A stretch of DNA of 64,000 bases from assembly GCF_003003795.1 (NCBI RefSeq), contig NZ_PVWK01000140.1, positions 124,001-188,000 on the forward strand, read 5' to 3'. Below, piece by piece: positions 44,403 through 53,558 of this stretch (positions are counted from its first letter, which is position 1; each line of letters begins with the position of its first letter). The notes beneath the pieces were generated by a model that was not told where the DNA came from, made no database searches, and saw nothing but the letters and a program-made list of their open reading frames with translations. The translations under genes and the position numbers were made by a program. This DNA comes from Stenomitos frigidus ULC18 (GTDB taxonomy: Bacteria; Cyanobacteriota; Cyanobacteriia; Leptolyngbyales; Leptolyngbyaceae).

Positions 44403-44676
44403 AGCATGGTTGCTGTTTGTTGGTTTTTAGAGGGGGCGATCGGCTTAAGCATGCTCTTCTGTTGAGTCATGGGATTAGTACAAAAGCAAAGGAACCTCCT
44501 TTATACATTTCTCTGCCTTGCTGCCTTTTATCTAACAACCAACAACTAACGACGACTAGCACAAGGGTTGTGCCAGTATTGCTCTCAAATTTGTGTGCCA
44601 CAATCGGTAGCAATGCTGCAAGTGCCAATTTCTCTGAATCACTTTGCATCAATGCACTCAATCAAGGCTGGGCTAC

Positions 44677-46884
44677 ATGCTGGGCACCCTGCTTAACGGA
44701 CGCTTTAGAATCATCCAGGCTTTAGGTAGCGGTGGTTTTGGGCAGACATACATTGCAGAAGATGCCTTGTTGCCCGATCGCCCTGAATGCGTCATCAAGC
44801 AATTTAAGCCTGCCTATCAAGAAGCAGAGTTTTTGCAGGTTGCACGTCGCCTCTTCTCTACGGAAGTTGAGACCCTGCGAAAGCTGGGCAGTCACGATCA
44901 GATTCCGACACTGCTAGCTGATTTTGAGGAACATCAAGAGTTTTACCTGGCGCAGGAGTACGTTAAAGGAACGTCTCTAGCAGATGAAATTGCAGTCACG
45001 CAGCGGCTTGATGAAGCGGCTGTAGTTGATCTGTTACGGGACGTGCTGCATATTCTGGCGTTTGTGCATCAGAACTACGTCATTCACCGCGACATTAAGC
45101 CTAGCAACCTCATTCGGCGGCAACGAGACGGCAAACTGGTGCTGATTGATTTTGGAGCGGTCAAAGAAATTCAAACGCAAATTACCAGCATGGTCCCTGG
45201 GCAAAGCGAGTTGACGGTCGGTATTGGCACGCAAGGCTATGGGCCCAGCGAGCAGATGATGGGCAAGCCGCGCTACAACAGTGACCTCTATGCCCTGGGC
45301 ATGACCGCAATTAACGCACTTACTGGGCTGCAACCGTCACAACTACCGACCCACCCTGAAACTGGCGAAGTCATTTGGCGTGATCTGGTGCAGGTTAGCT
45401 CTGGACTGGCAAGCATTTTGACGAAAATGACCCGCTACCACTTCAGTCAGCGGTATCAATCTGCGCAGGCGGTGCTATACGCACTGGAACACCCAGCCGA
45501 AATTGTGGCTGATGAAACACAGTTGCCTGCCACTGTGGCAGAGTATCCAATCCAACGGACAGCGGATGGGGACGATCGTGCCACCGTACCCCAAACAGCC
45601 CAGTTCTCGCTCACCCACTGGCAGAGCCTCTCCAGCAGTGCGCGGAATGCAGATGGCAGACATCCCAAAGGCTTCAGGCTAGCAGCACTGTCGATCGGCG
45701 TTGCCAGTCTTGCCGTCACTGGTTTCATCCTAGGCATGCGTCAGTTGGGTATGCTTCAGCCGCTAGAGTTAGCAGTCTACGATCACATGGTGCAGGCAAG
45801 TCCAGACGCTGGGTTAGACCCACGTCTGCTGGTGGTCGGCATCACTGAAGCGGACATCACGGCACAAAAGCAGTTTCCTATTCCCGATCGCACCCTGGCT
45901 CAAGCAATCAACGCCCTGCAATCTGCTCAGCCCAGAGTGATCGGGCTTGATCTACTGCGTAATCTACCCCAAGAGCCTGGTCGGACAGAGCTTTTAGCAG
46001 TACTCAAGGCACCCAATGTCATTGCGATTACGACTTTGGGTAGTGCGAATCCACCTGCAATACCAGCACCAGCAGAAGTGCCTTTGAATCGCGTTGGTTT
46101 TAATGACGTGATGCTCGATCCAGGAGACATCGTGCGGCGCAATCTATTATTTGCCGATAGCACCACTCCCACCAGTCAAACTCCAGTGACGTTTTATTCG
46201 TTTTCTGCCCGTTTAGCGCTGGCGTATCTCGCAGTACAAAAGCTAGGACTGCAGCAGCGCTCCAGTGATCCTGACCTTTTTCAGCTTGGCAAAACGCCGT
46301 TTAGTCCCTTGGAGAAAAATTCAGGCGGTTACCAGGCGATCGATGCTCATGGCTACCAAGTTCTGTTGAAGTATCATGGACGCACGATCGCGCGGCAAGT
46401 AAGCTTGAGCGATGTCCTTAGCGGCAAAGTGCAGCCCGACTGGGTAAAAGATAAAGTCGTTCTCATGGGTACAACAGCTGCCAGCGGTAAAGATTTCTTT
46501 TCGACACCCTATAGTTCTGCCAGCGAAGAGACACCCAGAATGGCTGGGGTTATGGTACATGCGCAGATGGTGAGCCAGCTTTTGAGCGCAGCCTTAGACG
46601 GTCAACCGCTTGTCTGGTTCTGGACTGAATGGGTAGAAGCGCTGTGGATTGCAGCCTGGGCAGCGATCGGCGGCGTATTGGCCTGGTATATCCGACAGCC
46701 CCTAGTCTTGGTGATCAGTGGCACAGCGCTCTTGATCGGTCTCGCTGCCATTGGTTTCAACCTCTTTCTGCAACAGGGTTGGATTCCGCTGGTGGCTCCT
46801 GCCATTGCTGCTACGGCTACAGGCGGTATGGTAATTGCCTATCGTGCTTATTGGGCGCAGCGATCGGACCAGTTGAGGCGCTAG
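44677..46884 (+). CDS. Serine/threonine protein kinase with CHASE2 sensor domain
   Basis: 735 residues from ATG 44677 (MLGTLLNGRFRIIQALGSGG); the frame back to 44644 adds 11 unsupported residues. The N-terminal kinase domain has the glycine loop LGSGGFGQTYIAED, catalytic HRDIKPSN, DFGAVKEI and the activation segment GTQGYGPSEQ. A membrane helix (ALSIGVASLAVTGFILGM) follows at about residue 335-355, then the extracytoplasmic CHASE2 domain (about 365-650, LAVYDHMVQASPDAGLDPRLLVVGITEADI), then three closely spaced helices (AWAAIGGVLAWYI, LVLVISGTALLIGLAAIGF and LVAPAIAATATGGMVIAY). CHASE2 kinases are a cyanobacterial speciality; the ligand is unknown. It converges with the DnaJ gene. Confidence 0.92.
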   Translation: MLGTLLNGRFRIIQALGSGGFGQTYIAEDALLPDRPECVIKQFKPAYQEAEFLQVARRLFSTEVETLRKLGSHDQIPTLLADFEEHQEFYLAQEYVKGTSLADEIAVTQRLDEAAVVDLLRDVLHILAFVHQNYVIHRDIKPSNLIRRQRDGKLVLIDFGAVKEIQTQITSMVPGQSELTVGIGTQGYGPSEQMMGKPRYNSDLYALGMTAINALTGLQPSQLPTHPETGEVIWRDLVQVSSGLASILTKMTRYHFSQRYQSAQAVLYALEHPAEIVADETQLPATVAEYPIQRTADGDDRATVPQTAQFSLTHWQSLSSSARNADGRHPKGFRLAALSIGVASLAVTGFILGMRQLGMLQPLELAVYDHMVQASPDAGLDPRLLVVGITEADITAQKQFPIPDRTLAQAINALQSAQPRVIGLDLLRNLPQEPGRTELLAVLKAPNVIAITTLGSANPPAIPAPAEVPLNRVGFNDVMLDPGDIVRRNLLFADSTTPTSQTPVTFYSFSARLALAYLAVQKLGLQQRSSDPDLFQLGKTPFSPLEKNSGGYQAIDAHGYQVLLKYHGRTIARQVSLSDVLSGKVQPDWVKDKVVLMGTTAASGKDFFSTPYSSASEETPRMAGVMVHAQMVSQLLSAALDGQPLVWFWTEWVEALWIAAWAAIGGVLAWYIRQPLVLVISGTALLIGLAAIGFNLFLQQGWIPLVAPAIAATATGGMVIAYRAYWAQRSDQLRR

Positions 46885-46894
46885 TGCAGAAGGT

Positions 46895-47491
46895 CTAAAA
46901 AAGCCGTTCCATATAGCGAAAATCACGCTCAACCTCTGCCCAGAGAGAACGGTTATGCGGATCAGTGCGGAGAGCCTTTTTCAGGTAAATTCTAGCCTTA
47001 TCGAGCTGTCGTTCCTGAATCAGCTGCCGTCCCCAGCGCTGATACGCGATCGCTTGCCATTGCTTCACCTCTGGATCTTGCGGGATGCGCCGTGCCAGTC
47101 CTTCGATTAGAGCGATCGCTCTTGGAAAGCGCTGCTCCTTCAGCATCTGTTGCAACTGCTGATAGGAATTCGTTTTTAGCTGCTGCTCTAACGGCGACAG
47201 ATTGGTGTACTGAAGCGGAGGCTGTTTACGCGTAATGCGAGTGCCGCCAGTCGTAGTCGAGGGCGGTTGTCTTCCAGTCGCTTTCGGCGGCTCTGGCTCA
47301 GGACTAAGAATCGTAGATAAGAGAAATCGATAAGCCTCAGTGAGCTCAATAAACTTGTCTTTTGCGTGCTGATTGCCAGGGTTCACATCTGGATGGTAAC
47401 GCCTTGCCAGACGACGATAAGATGCCTTGATTGCATCAAACGACGCACCAGATTCTAGCCCTAAAATGCGGTAACACTCTGCAAGGTTCAT
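46895..47491 (-). CDS. DnaJ domain protein with C-terminal TPR-like tail
   Basis: A 198-residue protein with an N-terminal J domain (residues 1-62), HPD at 34-36 in RRYHPDVNPGNQ. There is no Gly/Phe-rich or zinc-finger region, so it is a type III J protein. Residues about 100-195 form two or three helical hairpins of TPR type (QLKTNSYQQLQQML, RAIALIEGLARRIP, WQAIAYQRWGRQLI, KARIYLKKALRTDP). It probably recruits DnaK to particular partners. It converges tightly with the kinase gene (10 bp). Confidence 0.9.
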   Translation of the reverse strand: MNLAECYRILGLESGASFDAIKASYRRLARRYHPDVNPGNQHAKDKFIELTEAYRFLLSTILSPEPEPPKATGRQPPSTTTGGTRITRKQPPLQYTNLSPLEQQLKTNSYQQLQQMLKEQRFPRAIALIEGLARRIPQDPEVKQWQAIAYQRWGRQLIQERQLDKARIYLKKALRTDPHNRSLWAEVERDFRYMERLF

Positions 47492-47680
47492 TTAGATGAG
47501 AAATGGCAGAATTACTAATGATTCTGCCACTACTGAGACGGAGTGACGTGGATTAAGGCGATTCAATCATTGAATTAATAAGAAGCTAAGCAAAGGAAGT
47601 GCTGTCAGTGGAGCCTTGAATGACTGCCTGCTGCCAACAGATCGCTTTCGCTTGCAACGCTTGATGCCAGTTCGGCTACC

Positions 47681-48274
47681 TTAGTTGGCAGATTCAATGA
47701 CGCGATCGATCAAGCCATACTCTTTCGCTTCTTCAGCCGACATGAAGTAATCGCGATCCATATCCTTCTCAATTTTCGCCAGCTGCTGACCCGTGCGATC
47801 GGCGTAGATCTGGTTCAGCTGCCGTCGGATGCGGATAATTTCCCGCGCTTCAATTTCGATATCCGTTGCCTGACCACGAGTACCACCAGAGGGTTGGTGA
47901 ATCATGATCCGTGAGTGAGGCAGCGCCAAGCGCTTGCCTTTGGCACCGGCTGCCAGCAAGAAAGAACCCATTGAGGCGGCCAAGCCCACACAAATGGTCA
48001 CCACGTCCGACTTAATGTGCTGCATGGTGTCATAAATAGCCATGCCTGCTGTGACCGACCCACCAGGAGAGTTGATGTACAGCACAATGTCTTTGCCGGG
48101 ATCTTCAGAATCCAGGTAGAGCATCACAGCCACGATTTGGTTGGCAATTTCATCATCAACGTCTTTGCCCAGAAAGATAATGCGCTCTCGGTAAAGACGG
48201 TTGTAGATGTCGATCCATTGTGTATACGGTTCTCCCGGCATGCGGTAGGGAACCTTGGGAACACCAATTGGCAT
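47681..48274 (-). CDS. clpP: ATP-dependent Clp protease proteolytic subunit (ClpP3 type)
   Basis: A 197-residue serine protease subunit. The catalytic Ser is in GLAASMGSF (about residue 99) and the catalytic His in [10 protein letters not shown] (about 124); the third residue, Asp, lies in the family position near MDRDYFMS. Together with ClpR it forms a mixed ring that degrades substrates delivered by Clp ATPases. The gene is 101 bp downstream of clpR on the same strand, separated by TTTTGAG repeats. The operon order clpR-clpP3 matches that in other cyanobacteria. Confidence 0.93.
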   Translation of the reverse strand: MPIGVPKVPYRMPGEPYTQWIDIYNRLYRERIIFLGKDVDDEIANQIVAVMLYLDSEDPGKDIVLYINSPGGSVTAGMAIYDTMQHIKSDVVTICVGLAASMGSFLLAAGAKGKRLALPHSRIMIHQPSGGTRGQATDIEIEAREIIRIRRQLNQIYADRTGQQLAKIEKDMDRDYFMSAEEAKEYGLIDRVIESAN

Positions 48275-48375
48275 AAGAAGCTCCGTTGTTAGATAAATTT
48301 TGAGTTTTGAGTAGCGCTCCGCGCCACGTTGCTAGAGAGTTCTGAGTTAAATTCGGTCGCTCGACACTCAAAACC

Positions 48376-49038
48376 TTAAAGAATGCCAGCGGGAAGAGGA
48401 ACGGGAATATCTTTTTCGCTTTCGAGAACGCGATCGATCAAGCCATACTCTTTTGCCTGCTCAGGAGACATATAGAGTAGCCGATCCATATCTTTGGCGA
48501 TTTTTTCGATCGATTGGCCGGTGTTCTGAGACAAAATCTCGACCATCGTCGCTTTGTTCGCTAAGACTTCTTTAGCGCGAATTTGAATATCCGTCGCCTG
48601 ACCCCGTGCGTAGCTCTTGCTCTGATGGAGAACGATCGTGGCATTTGGCAAGCTCACACGGAAGCCCTTGGTGCCTGCGGAGAGCAGCATAGCAGCCATG
48701 CCCATCGCCGAGCCGATACAAATTGTCTGCACGGGCGGTTTGATATAGCGCATGGTGTCGCAAATGGCAAACGCCTCGGTTTCAAACCCGATCGGTTCGC
48801 CATCGTAGCGAGAGGTGCCTGTGGAGTTGATATAAATTTTGATTGGTTTCTCTGGATCTTCATATTGAAGATAGAGTAGCTCTGCCACAATCAACTCCGT
48901 CACAGCGGGCACCAGCGGCATGCCCAGATACACAATCCGCTCCTTTAGTAGAAGGGAAGGTAGATCGGGCGGCGGCGTACGGTAGAAGGAATCACCACCG
49001 TAGTAAGGAGACTGAGCAGCTTGGATGGATGATGTCAT
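48376..49038 (-). CDS. clpR: ClpR, non-catalytic Clp protease subunit
   Basis: A 220-residue ClpP-family subunit from ATG 49038 (MTSSIQAAQSPYYGG); a longer frame from 49077 is unsupported. The region of the catalytic serine reads GSAMGMAAM where active ClpP has GxAASMGxx, so the serine is replaced by glycine. The His region (IVLHQSKSYARGQA) is retained and an insertion follows, as in ClpR. The N-terminus is extended by about 30 residues compared with ClpP. In Synechococcus the ClpP3/R ring combines active and inactive subunits. It is the first gene of the clpR-clpP3 unit. Confidence 0.92.
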   Translation of the reverse strand: MTSSIQAAQSPYYGGDSFYRTPPPDLPSLLLKERIVYLGMPLVPAVTELIVAELLYLQYEDPEKPIKIYINSTGTSRYDGEPIGFETEAFAICDTMRYIKPPVQTICIGSAMGMAAMLLSAGTKGFRVSLPNATIVLHQSKSYARGQATDIQIRAKEVLANKATMVEILSQNTGQSIEKIAKDMDRLLYMSPEQAKEYGLIDRVLESEKDIPVPLPAGIL

Positions 49039-49138
49039 AGCAGGGTTGCCTGAAACGTATGGCCTGAAGTGTGTCACCTGAAACAGCGGCGCTGTCTTTA
49101 CATCTTAGCGTGACAGTTGGCACTGTGGAGAAGGGAGG

Positions 49139-49285
49139 GGAGGAGGGAGGGTGTAGGGTGTGTAGGGTGTGGGGTGTAGGTGGAGAAAGTCTTGAGTTTT
49201 GAGTTTTGAGTTTTGAGTTTTGATTGCAGCCTTCATTCCTCATCTTTAGCCTTTAGCCTTTGGCCTTTAGCCTTTCCCCACTCCC
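49139..49285. repeat. Cluster of three heptamer STRR families
   Basis: Three different short tandem repeat families lie end to end: GTGTAGG variants (49151-49180), TTTTGAG (about 49192-49223, four copies) and CTTTAGC/CTTTGGC (about 49243-49275). They occupy the space between the divergent clpR and VWA genes, so both promoters lie among or beyond them. Related TTTTGAG runs occur at 48299-48313 and 57303-57337. Confidence 0.7.
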
Positions 49286-49402
49286 AATACATTCTTCCTA
49301 GCCGATCCCTTTTCACTTTCGCCTATTCTGGTTATTAATAGGCTTACGCTGTTTGCTTTGAGGTCATGTGTTTACCTCCCGCTTTACCAGGAGCTTCGTA
49401 CC

Positions 49403-50641
49403 ATGAAAGTTGGTTTGCAGTCTGTTCTAAACGATGCCAATGTTGATGCAGCCCAAGCGGCGAGCCAGCGTCAGCTTTCAGTTTCGATCGCGGCGATCGC
49501 AGAAGCGATGAGTCGCAGCATTCCATTAAATCTCTGTTTGATTTTAGACCACAGTGGCTCAATGGGCGGTCGGGCACTGGATACGGTCAAACAGGCAGCG
49601 CAACGGATTGTCGATCGGCTGTCACCGGGCGATCGGCTGACGATCGTGGCCTTTGACCACAAGGCGAAGTTGCTGGTGCCTAATCAGGTGATTGACAACC
49701 CTGCCAGCGTAAAGTTGCAAATTAATCAACTGAAAGCAGCGGGCGGCACAGCAATCGACGAAGGCTTACGGCTGGGCATCGAAGAACTGGCAAAGGGCAA
49801 AAAAGAGACGGTCTCACAGGCGTTTTTGCTGACGGATGGCGAAAACGAACATGGGGACAACGATCGCTGCCTGAAACTGGCAAAACTGGCAACAGACTAT
49901 AACTTGACGTTAAACACGCTGGGGTTTAGCGATAGCTGGAATCAGGATGTGTTAGAAAAAATTGCGGATGCAGGCGGAGGAACGCTGTCATTCATTCAAT
50001 ACCCAGAGCAGGCGGTCGCTGAGTTCGATCGTCTCTTTAGCCGCATGCAGTCTGTCGGACTGACCAACGCCCATCTGCTGTTGACCTTAGCACCGCATGT
50101 TCGTTTAGCAGAAATGAAGCCGATCGCGCAGGTTGCGCCCGACACGATTGAATTAACGGTGCAGCAAGAAGCGGGCAAATACCTCGTGCGTTTAGGCGAT
50201 CTCATGATGGATGCGCCCAGAGTCGTACTGGCAAATCTTTACATTGCCAAGCTACTAGCAGGCGAGCAGCCGATCGCCCAGGTACAGGTGCGCTACGATG
50301 ACCCGGCAGCGGGCAAAGAAGGCTTGCTGTCAGAGATAGTCGCTGTCACTGCAAATGTGCTGACGCCTTATCAACCAGCCATTAATGCCGACGTACAGCA
50401 ACATATTCTGGCGCTGGCAAAGTATCGGCAAACGCAGATTGCGGAAACCAAGCTGCAGCAGGGCGATCGCACAGGCGCAGCCACAATGCTCCAAACAGCC
50501 GCCAAAACGGCTCTACAAATGGGCGATCAGGGAGCCGCGACCGTGCTGCAAGCCAATGCGACAAAGCTACAAGCAGGCGAAGAACTATCGGAGGGCGATC
50601 GGAAGAAGACGCGCATTGTGTCTAAAACGACGTTGCAGTAG
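49403..50641 (+). CDS. Von Willebrand factor type A domain protein
   Basis: 413 residues from ATG 49403, with GGAG 10 bases ahead; a longer frame from 49358 lacks a ribosome site. The VWA domain occupies about residues 45-230, with the metal-ion adhesion site DHSGSMGG (D-x-S-x-S) and the second part AFLLTDGENEHGDN. There is no signal peptide, so it is probably cytoplasmic. The C-terminal 180 residues hold a beta-rich region and then helices rich in Ala, Gln and Lys (IAETKLQQGDRTGAATMLQ). Cytoplasmic VWA proteins often assist metal insertion or act with MoxR ATPases, but no such partner is nearby. Confidence 0.88.
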   Translation: MKVGLQSVLNDANVDAAQAASQRQLSVSIAAIAEAMSRSIPLNLCLILDHSGSMGGRALDTVKQAAQRIVDRLSPGDRLTIVAFDHKAKLLVPNQVIDNPASVKLQINQLKAAGGTAIDEGLRLGIEELAKGKKETVSQAFLLTDGENEHGDNDRCLKLAKLATDYNLTLNTLGFSDSWNQDVLEKIADAGGGTLSFIQYPEQAVAEFDRLFSRMQSVGLTNAHLLLTLAPHVRLAEMKPIAQVAPDTIELTVQQEAGKYLVRLGDLMMDAPRVVLANLYIAKLLAGEQPIAQVQVRYDDPAAGKEGLLSEIVAVTANVLTPYQPAINADVQQHILALAKYRQTQIAETKLQQGDRTGAATMLQTAAKTALQMGDQGAATVLQANATKLQAGEELSEGDRKKTRIVSKTTLQ

Positions 50642-50913
50642 GCAGTAGAACGATCGCTTTAGTTGTCCCGATTAGCCAATAGAACGCCGTCTCAGCTTCT
50701 TACCTAGTCCCTTTTCTTCGCTTTCCAGATACCACCGTGGGGCAGAGCAGGTTGTTTTGACTGATCCATATCCAGCATGTTGGCAGGTAAACTGTCACTC
50801 TCCCGTAACATCTCATCTGGCGCGGTAGAGGACAGGGGATGGGGAGCACAGAACGAACAACACTTCTGGCGAGATCGGGGCATCAGGCACTTAGATCATA
50901 AGTTTGCGAGACG

Positions 50914-51996
50914 TTAAGAAGGAATCATAGACGCTCTGGGTCGGGCAAAAATCATCCGTCCAGCCGAGGTTTGCAGCGCGCTAGTGACAACCACCTGAAG
51001 CTCACCGCCCACATAGTCGCGACCTTCTTCAACCACGACCATTGTGCCGTCATCGAGATAACCCACGCCCTGTGCAGCCTCTTTTCCTTGCTTAAGAATC
51101 TTGAGGTCGAGACTATCGCCAGGAAGATAAGACGGACGCACGGCATGAGTCAGATCATTCACATTCAGGACAGGCACTCGCTGCACGCTGGCAACCTTGT
51201 TCAAATTGTAATCATTCGTTAACAGTGTGCCGTTAATCTCCTGCACCAAACGCACCAACTTGGCATCAACGGTAGGGATATCGTCATAGTCGGCAGAATG
51301 GATGATGATACGATCGGGATAGGCCTCTTTCATCCGGTTGAGGATATCCAGCCCACGTCGTCCTCGCACTCGTTTAATGTCACTAGAGGCATCAGCCACC
51401 TGCTGCAATTCTGCCAACACAAATTGAGGCACTAGAAGTTGTCCCTCAATAAACCCTGTATTCAACAACTCCTCAATCCGTCCATCAATGATGCAGCTTG
51501 TGTCGAGCACTTTAGTGGACGCTGGCTTCAATGTGCCCTCGGCCAGTAGCGTCGTTTCGACCGTATTAGGGTTAATCAAACGCAGCAAGGTACGACCATG
51601 CGTATCAGCTAGTGTGATGCCAGAAAAGGAAAAAAGAATGCTGCCCAGCACGGCTGCCAGAGGTTTGAGAAACGAGAATTCAGGTGGAATGGGCAGTAGG
51701 AAAATGGGTGCCAGCATTAGGTTAGCCACCAAAAGCCCAAGAACCAGACCAACCGCACGGCTTAAGAGCACATCCGCTGGCAACGCGCGAAACTGGCGCT
51801 CAAAGCGTCGATAAGCGGTTTGCATCAGCAAGCCGATCGCAAAGCCAATCAACGCTCCAAAGCCAGCTGTTACCCAGCGAAGGGCGCTTTCATTAGTGAC
51901 TTGTTGAAGAGCACTGATTGGCAGCTCTTCGATGCCGTTAAAACCGATCCCCGCCCCTGCTAGGATGAATGAAAGAATGATAATGGCGTCAAGCAT
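50914..51996 (-). CDS. PIN-TRAM domain membrane protein
   Basis: 360 residues from ATG 51996 (MLDAIIILSFILAGAG); the frame from 52038 adds 14 residues. There are four N-terminal membrane helices (about residues 5-130), then a PIN nuclease-like domain with the first acidic residue in VLDTSCIIDGRIEEL, a second set in ELQQVADASSDIKRVRGRRGLD and the last acidic cluster in LLTNDYNLNKVA, and finally a C-terminal TRAM domain (LPGDSLDLKILKQG, VGYLDDGTMVVVEEGRDYVG). This is the YacL-like arrangement found in cyanobacteria, chloroplasts and Gram-positives. It may act on RNA at the membrane; its substrate is not known. It converges with the VWA gene. Confidence 0.9.
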   Translation of the reverse strand: MLDAIIILSFILAGAGIGFNGIEELPISALQQVTNESALRWVTAGFGALIGFAIGLLMQTAYRRFERQFRALPADVLLSRAVGLVLGLLVANLMLAPIFLLPIPPEFSFLKPLAAVLGSILFSFSGITLADTHGRTLLRLINPNTVETTLLAEGTLKPASTKVLDTSCIIDGRIEELLNTGFIEGQLLVPQFVLAELQQVADASSDIKRVRGRRGLDILNRMKEAYPDRIIIHSADYDDIPTVDAKLVRLVQEINGTLLTNDYNLNKVASVQRVPVLNVNDLTHAVRPSYLPGDSLDLKILKQGKEAAQGVGYLDDGTMVVVEEGRDYVGGELQVVVTSALQTSAGRMIFARPRASMIPS

Positions 51997-52172
51997 AAGC
52001 TTAGTTTGGTTGGGGGGACTGATTCCAAACGTCTGCACGGTTAGGAATCTACCGCTCTGGATGTCGAGCTAGTGAGAGCATATCAATCGAACGCAATGGA
52101 GAGAAGCAGTGCAGCGATTCAGCTAGCATAGCAAGCAAGCGGCATAGCTTCATTATACTCTTCGTACCTGTA

Positions 52173-53519
52173 ATGCTTTTGCCCAAGGTAGATTCTAAGG
52201 AAACACTTAATCTTATCGAGCTGCCAGGGTCTGCTTATCTGCACATCCCCTTCTGTAGAAGGCGCTGTTTTTACTGTGATTTTGCGGTGTCTATCGTTGG
52301 CGATCGCCCACCCGTGGCTCGAACCGATGGCTTACCCGCTAACCCACTGAATGGCAGCAATTCTGGCACGATCGCCCATTACGTGGAGATCCTTTGCCAG
52401 GAAATTCGGCTTACCGAAGCAACTGGGAAACCCCTCGATACTGTTTTCTTTGGGGGCGGCACGCCATCCCTACTCTCCGTTGAGCAACTGAGCCGCATTC
52501 TGAGCACGCTGGAGCAGCAGTTCGGCATTGCTCCTCAGGCTGAAATCTCTATGGAGATTGATCCCGGTACGTTTGATTTGTCGCAACTTCAAGGTTATCG
52601 AGCGGCAGGCGTGAATCGGGTCAGTATTGGCGTGCAGGCGTTTCAGTCGGAACTGTTACAGGCCTGTGGTCGATCGCACACCGTTGCCGATGTGTACCAG
52701 GCTGTGAAGTGGGTCCAAGAAGCGGGCTTCGAGAATTTCAGCTTAGACCTGATTTCTGGCTTGCCGCACCAAACATTGGACGATTGGCAAGAGTCTTTAG
52801 CAAAGGCGATCGCCCTCGCGCCCACTCACCTCTCGTGCTACGACCTGACCATCGAACCTGTGACTGCCTTTGGTCGGCAATACAAACCGGGCATGCAGCC
52901 GTTGCCATCCGATGAAGTCACTGCCGAGATGTATCGCACTGCCCAACGGTTACTGACAGCAGCAGGCTATGCCCATTACGAAATTTCTAATTACGCCAAA
53001 TCAGGCTACCAGTGCCGCCACAACCGCGTTTATTGGGAGAACCGATCGTTTTACGGATTTGGTATGGGCGCAACGAGCTACTTAGACGGCAACCGCCTTT
53101 CCCGACCCCGGAAGACACGCGAGTACTATGAGTGGGTGGAGGAAGAAAGGCTTAAGGCTAAAGGCTTAAGGCTAAAAAATGAAGTTGATCCTTCAGACTT
53201 GAGCCCACTGCCAAGCGGAAGCAAGCTACAACCTTCAGACGTTTTGCTCGACACTTTGATGCTTGGGTTACGACTGGCTGAAGGATTGAGTTTGACAGCA
53301 CTGATTGAGCAGTTTGGCAGAGCAGCGTTGGAACGGGTTTGGGCGTGTTTGCAGCCGTTTCAACAGAAGGGCTGGGTGAAAATTAGTTCTAACAAAAAAG
53401 AGGTGATCGACGCATTGTTAGCAACTCTACCGGAAACGGGACGGCTCCAATTGACTGATCCAGAAGGCTTCCTCTTCTCAAACGTCATTCTCGTAGCGCT
53501 GTTTGAGGAGTTTGAGTAG
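52173..53519 (+). CDS. hemW: HemW, radical SAM haem chaperone / HemN-like protein
   Basis: A 448-residue protein of the HemN/HemW family. The [4Fe-4S] motif C-x3-C-x2-C is CRRRCFYC near residue 28, followed by the SAM-binding GGGTPS in VFFGGGTPSLLS. Other family stretches are SMEIDPGTF, NRVSIGVQAF and DLTIEPVTAFGRQYKPGM. HemW members lack the extra N-terminal arm of HemN and act as haem chaperones; most so-called HemN-like proteins are HemW. The coding region contains a perfectly duplicated 14 bp unit (53147-53174), read as ERLKAKGLRLK in frame. Confidence 0.9.
   Translation: MLLPKVDSKETLNLIELPGSAYLHIPFCRRRCFYCDFAVSIVGDRPPVARTDGLPANPLNGSNSGTIAHYVEILCQEIRLTEATGKPLDTVFFGGGTPSLLSVEQLSRILSTLEQQFGIAPQAEISMEIDPGTFDLSQLQGYRAAGVNRVSIGVQAFQSELLQACGRSHTVADVYQAVKWVQEAGFENFSLDLISGLPHQTLDDWQESLAKAIALAPTHLSCYDLTIEPVTAFGRQYKPGMQPLPSDEVTAEMYRTAQRLLTAAGYAHYEISNYAKSGYQCRHNRVYWENRSFYGFGMGATSYLDGNRLSRPRKTREYYEWVEEERLKAKGLRLKNEVDPSDLSPLPSGSKLQPSDVLLDTLMLGLRLAEGLSLTALIEQFGRAALERVWACLQPFQQKGWVKISSNKKEVIDALLATLPETGRLQLTDPEGFLFSNVILVALFEEFE
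53147..53174. repeat. Duplicated 14 bp STRR inside hemW
   Basis: AAGGCTTAAGGCTA occurs twice in tandem inside the hemW coding region, without breaking the frame. It is built of the same kind of heptamer as the CTTTAGC repeat at 49243-49275 (AAGGCTT / AAGCCTT type). Confidence 0.75.
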
Positions 53520-53558
53520 AGAAAGCATCACCTCAAAGCTTGCACCTTTCCCCATGCC

